In this document: one piece after another, positions 42,816 through 52,010 of the stretch
Position numbering within the stretch: the first letter of the stretch is position 1
Layout: every line of letters begins with the position of its first letter
From: Nocardiopsis alba DSM 43377
GTDB taxonomy: Bacteria > Actinomycetota > Actinomycetes > Streptosporangiales > Streptosporangiaceae
Direction of reading: 5' to 3'
Length of the DNA stretch: 64,000 nucleotides
Assembly: GCF_000341225.1 (NCBI RefSeq)
Contig: NZ_ANAC01000012.1
Span: forward strand, 248,001 to 312,000
Notes under the pieces: generated by a model
Databases searched by the model: none
What the model saw: the letters and a program-made list of their open reading frames with translations, nothing else
What the model was told of the DNA's origin: nothing
Position numbers and translations under genes: made by a program

Positions 42816-43895
42816 TCAAGGGGTGACGTCGATGTTGGTCAGGCCTCGGCTCGCGTTGTCGACGGTGTTGCTCTCGTAGACGACGTTGGGGTCGTCCGCG
42901 CAGTCGGACTGGCTCCACAGAGCGATCGCGAAGCCTCCGACACCGCCCAGGTCGGAGTGGTTGTCGCGGAAGACGTTGCCGCAGCCCTGGCCGTCCACCT
43001 GTTGGGTGCTGGTGTAGCCGTGGGCGAACACCCCGGGCGCGGTGAAGGTGCCGACGTTGCCTTCGAAGAGATAGCCGTTGCCCTTGACGTCCACCCAACT
43101 GTCGGCGAAGTTCTGCCCGGAGATGCCCTGGCCGTCGAAGGTGTTGTCGGCGATCAGACCGTCGGAGGTGCCCTCCTTGACGTCGATGTGCTCTCCGCGC
43201 ACGTAGGGGCCGAAGTGGTTGCCGGTGACCTCGATGCGATCGCTGCGGTCCACGCCGTCGTCGGTTCCGTAGCAGCCCCAGTTGCTGACGGCCGACCCCA
43301 GGTAGACGCCCTCGCCGAAGCCGGGCTGGACCAGTCCGGTGTCGCGGATGCGGGAGTCGCGGATCGAACCGTCGGAGCTGGAGCTGCGAAAGTGCACGCC
43401 CTCGTCCTCGATGTCACGCACCTCGATGCCGCTCAGGTGCACGTCGTCGGAGCGGTCGATGACGATGCCCTTCTTGGAGTCGGCGACGGTGACGCCCTCC
43501 ACGTTCCAGTGGTCGGCCTCGTAGAACCAGAGGCCGTAGCCGCCGGCGTGGGTCTCGGGGGTGGGGCAGCCGCTGCCGGAGGGGGTCTCGTCATTGACCA
43601 GGACGGCGTCGGAGGGGCCGGTGAGGGTGATGGGGGCGTCGGCGGTCCCGGCGGTGGTGATCACGAAGGCACCGCTGTAGGTGCCGCCGTCCAGTTCGAT
43701 GGTGTCCCCCGGCCGCGCCTGGGCCAGGGCCTCCTCCAGGGCGGGGCCGTCGGAGACCGGGATCCGTGCCCCGTCACGGATCGGTGATCCGGAGGGGGTG
43801 GGCAGAGGGTCGGCGAGTGCGGGGATCGCCGATAGGAACAGGGCGGCCGCGCCGACGGCCGCCGTGGTCGGGAGGGTTCCTCGGGGGATGGACAC
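42816..43895 (-). CDS. Secreted right-handed parallel beta-helix protein
   Basis: A 359-residue exported protein. A Sec signal (about 1-28, ending ALA) is followed by a parallel beta-helix with repeated short strands and Asn/Asp/Gly turns (DGGTYSG, VEGVTVADS, HLSGIEVRDIEDEG, IADNTFDG, FRDNHSD). This fold is found in pectate lyases and other polysaccharide-acting proteins, but no catalytic set can be assigned. GTG 43895 has CGGAGG six bases upstream; earlier frame is not signal-like. It is probably extracellular and carbohydrate-active. Confidence 0.8.
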   Translation of the reverse strand: MSIPRGTLPTTAAVGAAALFLSAIPALADPLPTPSGSPIRDGARIPVSDGPALEEALAQARPGDTIELDGGTYSGAFVITTAGTADAPITLTGPSDAVLVNDETPSGSGCPTPETHAGGYGLWFYEADHWNVEGVTVADSKKGIVIDRSDDVHLSGIEVRDIEDEGVHFRSSSSDGSIRDSRIRDTGLVQPGFGEGVYLGSAVSNWGCYGTDDGVDRSDRIEVTGNHFGPYVRGEHIDVKEGTSDGLIADNTFDGQGISGQNFADSWVDVKGNGYLFEGNVGTFTAPGVFAHGYTSTQQVDGQGCGNVFRDNHSDLGGVGGFAIALWSQSDCADDPNVVYESNTVDNASRGLTNIDVTP

Positions 43896-44024
43896 GATGA
43901 CCTCCGTGTCGGGGGGCGGGCTCCCGCCGGGGCGGGACGGTGCCCCGACACTAGATCGACGTTCCGCCGCGATCAAGGGTCCCGTTCACCGTCCGCGCCC
44001 GACCGTGCACGGAGCGGGTGGGGC

Positions 44025-44669
44025 TCAGTCACCCAGGAATCGCAGGACCGCCAGGACACGGCGGCTGTACTCGTGGGTGCGCGCCAGGTCGAACTTGTCG
44101 AAGATCGCGTTGATGTGCTTCTCCACCGCGCTCAGCGACACGTACAGCCGTTCGGAGATGGCGGTGTTGCTCAGCCCTTGGGCCATGTGCTCCAGGACGT
44201 CGCGTTCGCGCGGGGTCAGGCGCGCCAACGGGTCGGTGCGGGTGGTGCCGGCCAGGAGGCGGCGCACCACCTCCGGGTCGAAGGCCGCTCCTCCCCGGGA
44301 CACCCGTTCCAGCGCCTCCAGGAACTCCTCCACCTGCGCGACCCGATCCTTGAGCAGGTAGCCGACGCCTTCGGGCGCTCCGGTGAGCAGTTCGACCGCG
44401 TAGCGCCGTTCCACGTACTGCGACAGCACCAGTACCGCCACGTCCGGGTGGTCGGTCCGTAGCCGCAGCGCGGCGCGCAGCCCCTCGTCGGTGTGGGTGG
44501 GCGGCATTCGTACGTCCACCACGACGGCGTCGGGGGTGTGTTCGTCCACGCGGGACAGTAGGGCCTCGGCGTCGCCGACGGCGGCGACCACCCGATGTCC
44601 CTCCTCCTCCAGCAACCGGACCAGGCCCTCTCTGAGCAGGACCGAATCCTCGGCGATCACCAGACGCAT
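44025..44669 (-). CDS. LuxR/NarL-type response regulator
   Basis: A 214-residue regulator. The receiver has AEDSVLLRE and phospho-acceptor Asp in VVVDVRMP near residue 53. The LuxR HTH contains LTPRERDVLEHMAQGLSNTAIS. ATG 44669 overlaps the kinase gene by 13 bases. It is the last gene of the operon with an ABC exporter, which it probably controls. Confidence 0.92.
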   Translation of the reverse strand: MRLVIAEDSVLLREGLVRLLEEEGHRVVAAVGDAEALLSRVDEHTPDAVVVDVRMPPTHTDEGLRAALRLRTDHPDVAVLVLSQYVERRYAVELLTGAPEGVGYLLKDRVAQVEEFLEALERVSRGGAAFDPEVVRRLLAGTTRTDPLARLTPRERDVLEHMAQGLSNTAISERLYVSLSAVEKHINAIFDKFDLARTHEYSRRVLAVLRFLGD

Positions 44670-45919
44670 GTGGAGCTCCGTGTTCTCGTGGAAGGGTCGC
44701 GATGCCCCAGGGGCAGGACGGCGCGTACGGTCGTGGGGCCGCCGGGAGGGCTGTCCACGGTGAGGACGCCGTCGAAGGCGGCGACCCGGCGGGCCAGCCC
44801 GGTCAGTCCACCGCCTTCGGGGTCGGCGCCGCCGCGGCCGTCGTCGGAGACCACCAGTTCGACCTGTTCCTCCGTGGTGTTCAGGTCCAGGATGATCCCG
44901 TCCGCTCCGGAGTGTTTGGCGGCGTTGGTCAGGGCCTCGCGGGCCACGAAGTAGACGGCGGTGGCCACGTCGTCCGGTAGCGGCCGGGAGGGTTCGGCGC
45001 GGAGGGTGACGGGCAGGGGGCTTCGTCCGGCGGCCTCGGCCAGGGCCGCCTCCAGCCCCAGGGCGTCCAGGGTGGCGGGGTAGACGCGCCAGGCCACCTC
45101 GCGCAGCTCGTCCAGGAGGATCCGCGATTCGGTGTGGGCCTGGCGGACCAGCTCACGCGAGCGCTGCGGATCCTGGGCCCGTTGGGCTCTTCCCAACAGC
45201 ATGGCCAGGGCCACGACCTGTTGTTGGACCCCGTCGTGCAGGTCGCGTTCGATACGTCGACGTTCCTCGTCCACGGCCTGTACCGCGCCCGCGCGGGTGC
45301 GGGTGAGTTCGTCGATCCTGCGGTGGAGGAGGATCTCGGTGTCGAGGCCGAGCAGGGCGCGGGCCAGCCCTCGTTCGGCCGCCGCGACCAGGGCGGTGGT
45401 GAACCACGTCAGCACCATCAGGCCCAGGATCAGCCCCGCCCCGATGGAGGTGGTGGTGCTGAGGATCTGTACGCCGGGCCAGGTGAGGTGGACCTCGGAT
45501 CGGCTTCCGGTGACCGTCTGCCACAGGGTGCCCGCGGTCAACAGCACGGCCAGTCCCGTCCACGCGAACACCGCGTAGAACGAGACCAGATGCAGTGGCA
45601 GCCGGAACAGGAGGTGGAGCGCTCTTCGCCGCGCGGAGGCCTCGGAGCGGACGGTGATCCCCGTCCAGCGGGAGAGCCGTTCCAGGTCCCGTTCGTTCAG
45701 CCGGTGGGTCCAGCGGGCCGCCGTCTCCCGGGACCGGGTACGGGAGGGGGGATGGAGCGTTCCGGCCAGGAGGACCGTTCCGCAGGCCAGGGCCCACAGC
45801 GGTGTCAGGAGGCTGACGGGCAGGCCGGCGAACACCCCGACGTACTCGCGTCGACGCCTCCCCCACCGCTCGGTGGTGTGCCGTAGCAGGTGGGCGAGGG
45901 GCTCGGGGGCCTTCGACAC
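44657..45919 (-). CDS. Two-component sensor histidine kinase
   Basis: A 420-residue HisKA_3 kinase with about four N-terminal helices (25-52, 110-135, 150-178). The phospho-acceptor is in IERDLHDGVQQQVVAL near residue 226. The HATPase has YFVAREALTNAAKHS and SDDGRGGADPEGGGLTGLARR. GTG 45919 follows GGGGAGAAC. It lies 15 bases after the permease gene and overlaps the regulator. The signal is unknown. Confidence 0.92.
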   Translation of the reverse strand: MSKAPEPLAHLLRHTTERWGRRRREYVGVFAGLPVSLLTPLWALACGTVLLAGTLHPPSRTRSRETAARWTHRLNERDLERLSRWTGITVRSEASARRRALHLLFRLPLHLVSFYAVFAWTGLAVLLTAGTLWQTVTGSRSEVHLTWPGVQILSTTTSIGAGLILGLMVLTWFTTALVAAAERGLARALLGLDTEILLHRRIDELTRTRAGAVQAVDEERRRIERDLHDGVQQQVVALAMLLGRAQRAQDPQRSRELVRQAHTESRILLDELREVAWRVYPATLDALGLEAALAEAAGRSPLPVTLRAEPSRPLPDDVATAVYFVAREALTNAAKHSGADGIILDLNTTEEQVELVVSDDGRGGADPEGGGLTGLARRVAAFDGVLTVDSPPGGPTTVRAVLPLGHRDPSTRTRSSTCVW

Positions 45920-45934
45920 GTTCTCCCCTCCCTC

Positions 45935-46741
45935 TCAGGCGTCGCGGTGTTCGAGCACCAGTGTTCCGACCGTCAGGGCGCAGATCGCCCAGGACATGAG
46001 TACCACCAGACCGCTCAGGGGTGAGCCGGTGGCCTCCGGCGGCGGCCCCATGATCAGGGCGCCGTCCATCAGGGAGATGCCTCCGACGAGGGAAAGGTAG
46101 GGCAGCAGGACGTCCGCTCCCGTCATCACGAGTATCGCGGGAAGTCCGAGGATCAGGAGGAACACGGCGCCCAGGGCGGTGGCGGTGGAGCGCAGAGCGG
46201 CGCCGAATCCCAGGCCGATCAGGGCGATCGTCACCAGATGGACGATCGCCCTCAGGACATCGGGTACGGCGTCGGAGAGCTTCAGGGTGCCGTGGTCGCC
46301 GAGCAGAGGGTGGGACAGCAGGGCGTGGGCCAGGAGTGTGCCCGCCACGGTCATGACGACGGCCGCCGCCGCCACCACCGTCGAGAGCACGATCGCCTTG
46401 GCCGCGAGCAGCCGACGGCGTACCGGTACCGCCTGAAGGGAGAAGTGGACGGCCCCGTTGACGTATTCGGCGGTGACGAAGACGACGGCGACGCCGACCA
46501 CCGCGAACTGCGCCGCCCACACGATGGCGTTGAGGGCCGCCTCGGAGGCGGGGATCTCGACGGCGGGGACGAGCCCGTTGTCCATGTTGGTGGCCAGGGC
46601 CAGCGCCGTTCCGGGGGCGACCAGGAGTGTCAGGGCCAGGGCCGCGGCCAGCCCGGCCCAGGTGGAGCGTACCGATCGGAGACGGACCCATTCGGCGGAC
46701 ACCGCTCCGAGCAGGGGGCGGTGGCGAAGGACGAGGGTCAC
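45935..46741 (-). CDS. ABC exporter permease (ABC-2 type)
   Basis: A 268-residue membrane protein with about six helices of the ABC-2 permease type, as in antibiotic or bacteriocin exporters. It includes a cytoplasmic re-entrant region FSLQAVPVRRRLLAAKAIV near residue 100, typical for this fold. ATG 46741 overlaps the ATPase gene by four bases (ATGA). It works with that ATPase to export an unknown compound, possibly a drug or peptide. Confidence 0.88.
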   Translation of the reverse strand: MTLVLRHRPLLGAVSAEWVRLRSVRSTWAGLAAALALTLLVAPGTALALATNMDNGLVPAVEIPASEAALNAIVWAAQFAVVGVAVVFVTAEYVNGAVHFSLQAVPVRRRLLAAKAIVLSTVVAAAAVVMTVAGTLLAHALLSHPLLGDHGTLKLSDAVPDVLRAIVHLVTIALIGLGFGAALRSTATALGAVFLLILGLPAILVMTGADVLLPYLSLVGGISLMDGALIMGPPPEATGSPLSGLVVLMSWAICALTVGTLVLEHRDA

Positions 46742-47655
46742 AGCGGGTCTCCGTTCGAGAAGGTGTGGCGGGCGTTGTTCGAGGTGAGCTCGTGGTAGGC
46801 CTGTTCGAGGGAGGCGCCGCGGGTGCTGAGCTCATGCAGGGCGACCCCGGCCCGGTGGGCCAGTTCGCCCACACGCTCGATGGAGGTCTCGGTGACGACG
46901 AGTTCTCCGGGCGCCGGACGTTCGACCCCGGCGCCTTCGGCCAGGAGCGCGGCGACCAGGTCCTCGGGGTGCGGGGCGCGCACCCTCACCGCCGTGCCGG
47001 GGCCGTGCTCCAGGACCTCGTCCAAGGGCGCGTCGGCGATGAGCCGGCCCTCACCGATCACGACCAGGTGGTCGGCGGTCAGCTGCATCTCGCTCATCAG
47101 GTGGCTGGAGAGCAGGACGGTGCGTCCCTCTTCGGCCAGGGACCGGGTCAGGTCGCGGATCCAGCGGACCCCGTCGGGGTCCAGACCGTTGACGGGCTCG
47201 TCGAAGATGAGCAGTTCGGGGTCGCCGAGCAGCGCCGAGGCGATCCCCAGGCGTTGGCTCATCCCCAGCGAGAAGCCTCCGGCGTGCCGGCCGGCCGCCT
47301 CGGTGAGGCCCACGATGGCCAGGACCTCCTCCACCCGCCGGTCGGGGATGTGGTGGCTGCGGGCCAGGGCCCGCAGGTGGGAGCGGGCGCTGCGGCCCGG
47401 GTGCACGGCCCTGGCGTCCAGAACCGCGCCCACGGTGCGCAGGGGGTGTTCCAGTTCCCGGTAGGGGCGACCGCCGATCAGGGCCCGGCCGGCGGTGGGG
47501 TGGTCCAGGCCCAGCACCATGCGCAGGGTCGTGCTCTTGCCCGCTCCGTTGGGTCCCAGGAGGCCGGTGACCCGTCCGGGGTGGACCTCCAGGTCCAGGG
47601 AGTCCACCGCGAGGACGGATCCGTAGCGTTTGGTCAGGCCTCTCAGGGCGATCAT
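46738..47655 (-). CDS. ABC exporter ATP-binding protein
   Basis: A 305-residue ATPase of the drug-export class. It has Walker A GPNGAGKST near residue 38, signature SLGMSQRLGIA, Walker B LLIFDEPVNGLDPDG and the switch His in SSHLMSEM. A C-terminal DrrA-like extension covers about 220-305. ATG 47655 begins the recognised domain; the frame continues upstream without a ribosome site. It is the first gene of a four-gene operon with permease, sensor kinase and regulator, an arrangement typical of systems that detect and expel a toxic compound. Confidence 0.92.
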   Translation of the reverse strand: MIALRGLTKRYGSVLAVDSLDLEVHPGRVTGLLGPNGAGKSTTLRMVLGLDHPTAGRALIGGRPYRELEHPLRTVGAVLDARAVHPGRSARSHLRALARSHHIPDRRVEEVLAIVGLTEAAGRHAGGFSLGMSQRLGIASALLGDPELLIFDEPVNGLDPDGVRWIRDLTRSLAEEGRTVLLSSHLMSEMQLTADHLVVIGEGRLIADAPLDEVLEHGPGTAVRVRAPHPEDLVAALLAEGAGVERPAPGELVVTETSIERVGELAHRAGVALHELSTRGASLEQAYHELTSNNARHTFSNGDPL

Positions 47656-47815
47656 GGCGGTCCAGTCGTAGGTGCGAAGGTGTCGCCTTCCATACTGGGA
47701 ATCGGCTGCCGGCGGGGCCATGAGGTGGGCCGTCGAGGCGGGGTGGGGTGGACCGCAGGGTCGGCGCGGGGTGTCGCCCTCCGTTCTGTCGGACCGGTCC
47801 GGGAGGATGCCGTGT

Positions 47816-48175
47816 ATGAGCCGACGACGACACCACACCATCGACTACGTGGAGCTTGCGGTCACCGACCTGGAGGAGTGCAAGCGTTTCTATTCCGAGG
47901 CCTTCGGGTGGCGGTTCAACGACTACGGACCGATGTACGCGGGGATCCGCTCGCCCGACGGCGAGTCCGAGGTGGGCGGGTTGAACCCGGGTGGGGAGGT
48001 GCGGGGCGGCGGCCCTCTGGTGCTGCTCTACTCCGAGGACCTGGATCGCACGGTGGAGGCCGTGGAGCGCGCGGGCGGCCGTGTGCTGAAGGGCCCCTAC
48101 GCCTTCCCCGGCGGGCGGCGTTTCCACTTCGCCGACCCGAGCGGGAACGAGTTGGGCGTGTACGCGGACGCCTGA
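47816..48175 (+). CDS. VOC family (glyoxalase-like) protein
   Basis: A 119-residue vicinal oxygen chelate protein with two beta-alpha-beta-beta-beta units. Segments are TIDYVELAVTDLEECKRFYSEAFGWRF and FHFADPSGNELGVY, the last with the usual Glu metal-ligand position. ATG 47816 is chosen over ATG 47807 because GGAGG is then nine bases upstream. It is divergent from the ABC operon. The substrate is unknown; relatives include glyoxalases and antibiotic-binding proteins. Confidence 0.85.
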   Translation: MSRRRHHTIDYVELAVTDLEECKRFYSEAFGWRFNDYGPMYAGIRSPDGESEVGGLNPGGEVRGGGPLVLLYSEDLDRTVEAVERAGGRVLKGPYAFPGGRRFHFADPSGNELGVYADA

Positions 48176-48193
48176 GGTCCGGGCGGACGTGAA

Positions 48194-48229
48194 GGTGCCC
48201 CGTTCCCCCACGGGCGGGGACGGGGCACC
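48194..48229. terminator. 10-bp hairpin between convergent genes
   Basis: GGTGCCCCGT (48194-48203) pairs with ACGGGGCACC (48220-48229), with an inner CCCC/GGGG. It lies between the VOC gene stop and the convergent stop at 48249. Confidence 0.65.
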
Positions 48230-48248
48230 GAGGCGAGGACGCGTGCCG

Positions 48249-49379
48249 TCACTTGGGGAAGCGCAGCGTGGCCCCCGTCTCGTTCGTGGGGGTGCCGTGG
48301 TCGACCATCTCGCTGAAGGAGGCGTCGGAGAGCACCGCCGATCGCAGCATCAGGGCGCTGGCGGGCGCCTTGAAGGCGGCGTTCGGGTCGTCCAGCCCCT
48401 TGGGCGAGGTGTCCACCAGCGTCGGTGAGGTGAACGAGCCCCACAGTTCGGGTTCGCCGTCGCGTTCGGCCCCTATCAGCAGGGTCTCGACCCGTCCCTC
48501 GGAGAGCATCGGAAGGACGGGTGTGGTGCCTTCGACGGCCTGGTCGTGGGCGAGTTTGCGCTGGTAGTCGGAGAGCGCTTCGATCTGCCGCTCCCTGATG
48601 AGCTCGCGCAGGGTCTCCTCGGCGGATTCGCGCAGCCGTTCCTCGGCGTCGACCCCGCCTCGACCGCCGGCCACCACCTTGATCGGGATGGTCAGGCTGC
48701 GCGGGCCCAGGTTCTCGCGCAGGTAGGCGATGGCCTCGTCGTCGCCGCCGGCGATGATGACGGCGGCGTCGACGGTGCGCACGGCCTCACGGACCAGTTC
48801 GGCGACCTGGGCGGTGTTCTCGCGCCAGGTCTCCTGGCCGATGTGGGTGTCGGCGCGGCGCTTGCCCGCGTCTCCGCGTTGGCCGGGGTAGATGCGGCTG
48901 GCCCCGTCGAGGTTCTGGAGGTCCTCGCCCTTGTTCGAGGATTCCAGGACCGGGGTGCGCGTGGGGTGGCCTGCGTAGGCGTACACCTTGGCGTTGACCC
49001 GGTCCAGGGCCACGAGGACGTAGGGCAGGCGGCGCCCTCGGTCGATGGCCAAGGGGAGGGTGTCCGGTACGGGGAGGAAGGCCGCCCGGTCCTGGCGGGG
49101 AGGTTCGGCGAGCGTGTGGGCGCCCAGGAGCCGGCCCTCGGAGGCGTACAGGGCCTGGCCGTGGTCGCCGTAGGCACGGGATTCGCCTTCGCCGATGGCC
49201 TCCTCCAGGACGTCGAGGGTGGCCTCGTCGGTGCCCAGGGACGCGAGTTTCTCGCGCAGGTGGCGCCAGCGTAGTTCGATCTTCTTGTCGGCGTCGGTGG
49301 TGTCCCGACTGGTGTCCAGGTGGACCGAGGCCACCGGGGTGTCGCTTTCGTACAGGGGTCGGAGAAAGGCAAGATCCAT
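48249..49379 (-). CDS. Bacterial release-factor-like (baeRF / Rv2629-type) protein
   Basis: A 376-residue protein matching the Vms1/Rv2629 group of bacterial eRF1-like proteins in length and order. The N-terminal domain (1-140, LRPLYESDTPVASVHLDTSRD) is followed by a central eRF1 domain-2-like region with VLVALDRVNAKVYAYAG and VVAGGRGGVDAEERL, and a C-terminal domain with VETLLIGAE. The related mycobacterial gene is linked to dormancy and stress; a role in releasing or recycling stalled ribosomes is inferred from the eukaryotic Vms1 link. ATG 49379 begins the conserved part; upstream frame is low-complexity. Confidence 0.8.
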   Translation of the reverse strand: MDLAFLRPLYESDTPVASVHLDTSRDTTDADKKIELRWRHLREKLASLGTDEATLDVLEEAIGEGESRAYGDHGQALYASEGRLLGAHTLAEPPRQDRAAFLPVPDTLPLAIDRGRRLPYVLVALDRVNAKVYAYAGHPTRTPVLESSNKGEDLQNLDGASRIYPGQRGDAGKRRADTHIGQETWRENTAQVAELVREAVRTVDAAVIIAGGDDEAIAYLRENLGPRSLTIPIKVVAGGRGGVDAEERLRESAEETLRELIRERQIEALSDYQRKLAHDQAVEGTTPVLPMLSEGRVETLLIGAERDGEPELWGSFTSPTLVDTSPKGLDDPNAAFKAPASALMLRSAVLSDASFSEMVDHGTPTNETGATLRFPK

Positions 49380-49550
49380 GGTCTGCGGAGCGCGTTTACC
49401 CCCGCCCCGCCCACCTCCTTCTCGGGGTCGGCTTGCCGACGATCCTGAAGGGCCATGGTGGGATCGGGAAGGGCGCCACGTCCAATCAGACACGGATGTT
49501 GCCCGATGATTTCCAGGTTTTTCCTTATTGCCCGATTTCTTGGGGCGGGG

Positions 49551-50858
49551 TCACCCCGCGCCGGGGGCGGAGCGGGCCAACGCCTCGTCGACGACCCTCC
49601 GGGTGAGCACCAGCGCCGTGATCCCGACCAGCGCCGTCTCCAGCAGGCCCGCGCTCAGGAAGGGCAGGGCCAGCGACCACTCCCGTCCCAGGAGCCCCTC
49701 GGAGAACCGGGCGAGGGCGCCGCCCAGCAGCATTCCCAGCGGCAGCATCCCCCAGGACAGGGTCCGGTGCGCGCTGAACACGCGCGAGCGCAACCGGTCG
49801 GGGATCACCCTCCCGAACAGGGAGATCGCCGTGATGTTCCACCACATCGAGGCGAACCCGATCAGGAGCTGGCACACCATGAACGCCGGAACGCTGCGCA
49901 GCAGGGCCAACGTCAGGGCGGCCACGGCCATGAGCGTCAGGGACAGGACCAGGGAGGTGGAGACGCTCATCCGGGTCGCGAAGGAGGGGATCATCACCGA
50001 CCCCGCGACCGCGCCCACCGCGGCGACCGTCATCAGCAGCCCGTAGGCCTGCGGGCCCGCGCCCAGCACGTCCTGGACGAAGAGCACCATCACCGAGGCC
50101 ATCAGCGCGGCCCCCAGGTTGGACAGGCCGGTGATCAGCGCCATCGGTCGCATCACCGGATGACGCCACATCCATACGACGCCCTCGCGCAACCGCGACC
50201 ACGTCGAGGAGGCCGGGCGCGGCTCCTCCGAGGTCTCCTGATCCCCGGCACGGAAGTTCCCGCGCAGGACGAACAGCATGGCCACGGCGCCCAGGATCAG
50301 TAGCGCCTGGACGCCGAAGGCGAGCCCGGTGGAGACGGCCAGCAGCACGCCGGCCAGCGGGGCGCCCACGAACTTGTTCAGCACCCGCTCGACCCCCTGG
50401 AAGAGGCCGTTGGCCCGCTCCAGCCGGGAACGCGGCACCACCGTGGGCAGCATCGACTGGGCGGTGTTGTCGAAGAAGACCTCGCACACGCCCACCAGCA
50501 GGGCGAACACGATCAGCGACGGGATCGATCCCAGCCCCATGAAGGCGAGCGCGGCCAGGGCCGCCAACAGCGAGGCCTTGATCCCGCCGGCCGCCATCAT
50601 CAGCCGCCGCCGATCGACCCGGTCCCCCAGCACCCCGGCCGGCAGGGCGAACAGCAGCCAGGGCAGGCGGGTGGCGGCCCCCACCAGCGCCACCATGAAG
50701 GGGTCGTCGGTGATCGTGGCGGCGTACCAGGGCAGCGCCACCACGGCGATACCGTCTCCGAGGTTGCCCAGCCCCAGGGCGGCCAGAAGCCGGTGGAAGC
50801 CGATTCCCAGGGGTTCGGGGCGAGGGCGGTCGGTGGCGGGGGGCGAACTCTGCGACAT
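49551..50858 (-). CDS. MFS transporter (MFS_3 / exporter type)
   Basis: A 435-residue transporter with about twelve helices and the MFS motif A loop GVLGDRVDRRRLMMAAG between helices 2 and 3. Its N-terminus (LLAALGLGNLGDGI) resembles EntS/macrolide exporters of the MFS_3 group, which expel siderophores or drugs. ATG 50858 begins it. It is divergent from an AraC-type regulator that may control it. Confidence 0.88.
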   Translation of the reverse strand: MSQSSPPATDRPRPEPLGIGFHRLLAALGLGNLGDGIAVVALPWYAATITDDPFMVALVGAATRLPWLLFALPAGVLGDRVDRRRLMMAAGGIKASLLAALAALAFMGLGSIPSLIVFALLVGVCEVFFDNTAQSMLPTVVPRSRLERANGLFQGVERVLNKFVGAPLAGVLLAVSTGLAFGVQALLILGAVAMLFVLRGNFRAGDQETSEEPRPASSTWSRLREGVVWMWRHPVMRPMALITGLSNLGAALMASVMVLFVQDVLGAGPQAYGLLMTVAAVGAVAGSVMIPSFATRMSVSTSLVLSLTLMAVAALTLALLRSVPAFMVCQLLIGFASMWWNITAISLFGRVIPDRLRSRVFSAHRTLSWGMLPLGMLLGGALARFSEGLLGREWSLALPFLSAGLLETALVGITALVLTRRVVDEALARSAPGAG

Positions 50859-51035
50859 GACGCCTTCCGTAAGGGGGGAACGGGGCGCGCAACAGAGTGG
50901 CACGGAGCGCGGCACGGCGACAGCCCGTTCTCCTGAGAGCGGAAGGGGCGACCCGACCGGAGAGGACCGGCGACGGTCGGGTCGGGGACGGGGCGACCTT
51001 CCTAACGTGGTCGGTGAAAGAAGGGGGAGAACGGG

Positions 51036-51911
51036 ATGCTGGATCGATTGAACGAGGCGTTGGAGCGGGTCGAACGGAACCTGGACGAGCCGGTGGACGT
51101 GGCCGCGATGGCGCGCACTGTGCTCGTCTCCGAGCACCACTTCCGGAGGATGTTCTCGGTCCTGGCCGGGATGCCGATCTCGGAGTACGCGCGCAGGCGC
51201 CGGCTCACGCTGGCCGGGGCCGAGGTGCTCCGGGGCGAGGCGACTCTTCTCGATATCGCGGTCCGGTACGGCTACGGATCGGCCGAGGCCTTCGCCCGGG
51301 CGTTCCGCGCCATGCACGGGGTCGGCCCGGGTCAGGCCCGACGTGAAGGGGCCGCGCTCGACTCCCAGTCCCGTCTGACCTTCCATCTCACCGTCGAAGG
51401 GAACACCATCATGCGTTATCGGATCGTCGAGAAGGAGGCGTTCCGCCTCACCGGTCCCGGAGCCCGCGTGCCGATCGTGTGCGAGGGCGAGAACGAGACC
51501 ATGACCGCGTTCGTGAAGGGCATCGACGACGCCACGTGGCGGAGGATCGACGCGTTGTCCGACCAGGAACCCCGCGGGATCCTGGGCGTCACGTCCAAGG
51601 TGAAGGTCGCTGGAGGCGAGGCCGAGGAGACCGACTTCCTTCAGGCCGCCGCCACGTCCTCGGACGAGGTCCCCGAGGGGATGGAGTCGCTGGAGATCCC
51701 CGCCGGCACCTGGGCCGTCTTCCCCTTCGAGAGGTACTCCTTCCCCGAGGAGATCCAGCGGATCTGGGCGTACGCCTTCGGGGAGTGGTTCCCCTCCAAC
51801 CCCGCCTACCTGCACGCGGAGGGGCCGGACATGCTCCGTGTGGAGTACGAGGGGCATGAGGAGGGGCTGGCCTCGGGCGAGTTGTGGATGCCGGTGCGCC
51901 GTACCGCCTGA
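51036..51911 (+). CDS. AraC-family regulator with GyrI-like effector domain
   Basis: A 291-residue regulator. The N-terminal AraC HTH pair (about 1-105) has ERVERNLDEPVDVAAMARTVLVSEHHFRRMFS and ATLLDIAVRYGYGSAEAFARAFRAMHG. The GyrI-like small-molecule-binding domain covers about 125-291 (YRIVEKEAFRLTGPG, IPAGTWAVFPF, FPSNPAYLHAEGPDMLRVEY). This is the Rob/SoxS-like architecture that senses hydrophobic compounds. It has a GGGAGAACGGG site before ATG 51036 and is divergent from an MFS exporter, a likely target. Confidence 0.92.
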   Translation: MLDRLNEALERVERNLDEPVDVAAMARTVLVSEHHFRRMFSVLAGMPISEYARRRRLTLAGAEVLRGEATLLDIAVRYGYGSAEAFARAFRAMHGVGPGQARREGAALDSQSRLTFHLTVEGNTIMRYRIVEKEAFRLTGPGARVPIVCEGENETMTAFVKGIDDATWRRIDALSDQEPRGILGVTSKVKVAGGEAEETDFLQAAATSSDEVPEGMESLEIPAGTWAVFPFERYSFPEEIQRIWAYAFGEWFPSNPAYLHAEGPDMLRVEYEGHEEGLASGELWMPVRRTA

Positions 51912-51963
51912 TGATCCGTCCTCGCGGAGGCGCCGACGTAGGGCGCCTCCGCGCTCCGGACGT

Positions 51964-51992
51964 GTGCCCCGACCGCCTACGGTCCGGGGCAC
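51964..51992. terminator. Imperfect GC hairpin between convergent genes
   Basis: GTGCCCCGACC pairs with GGTCCGGGGCAC with one bulged base, between the AraC-type regulator stop and the convergent hydrolase stop. Confidence 0.6.
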
Positions 51993-52010
51993 GCCGCCTC
52001 CCGCCTCGGG

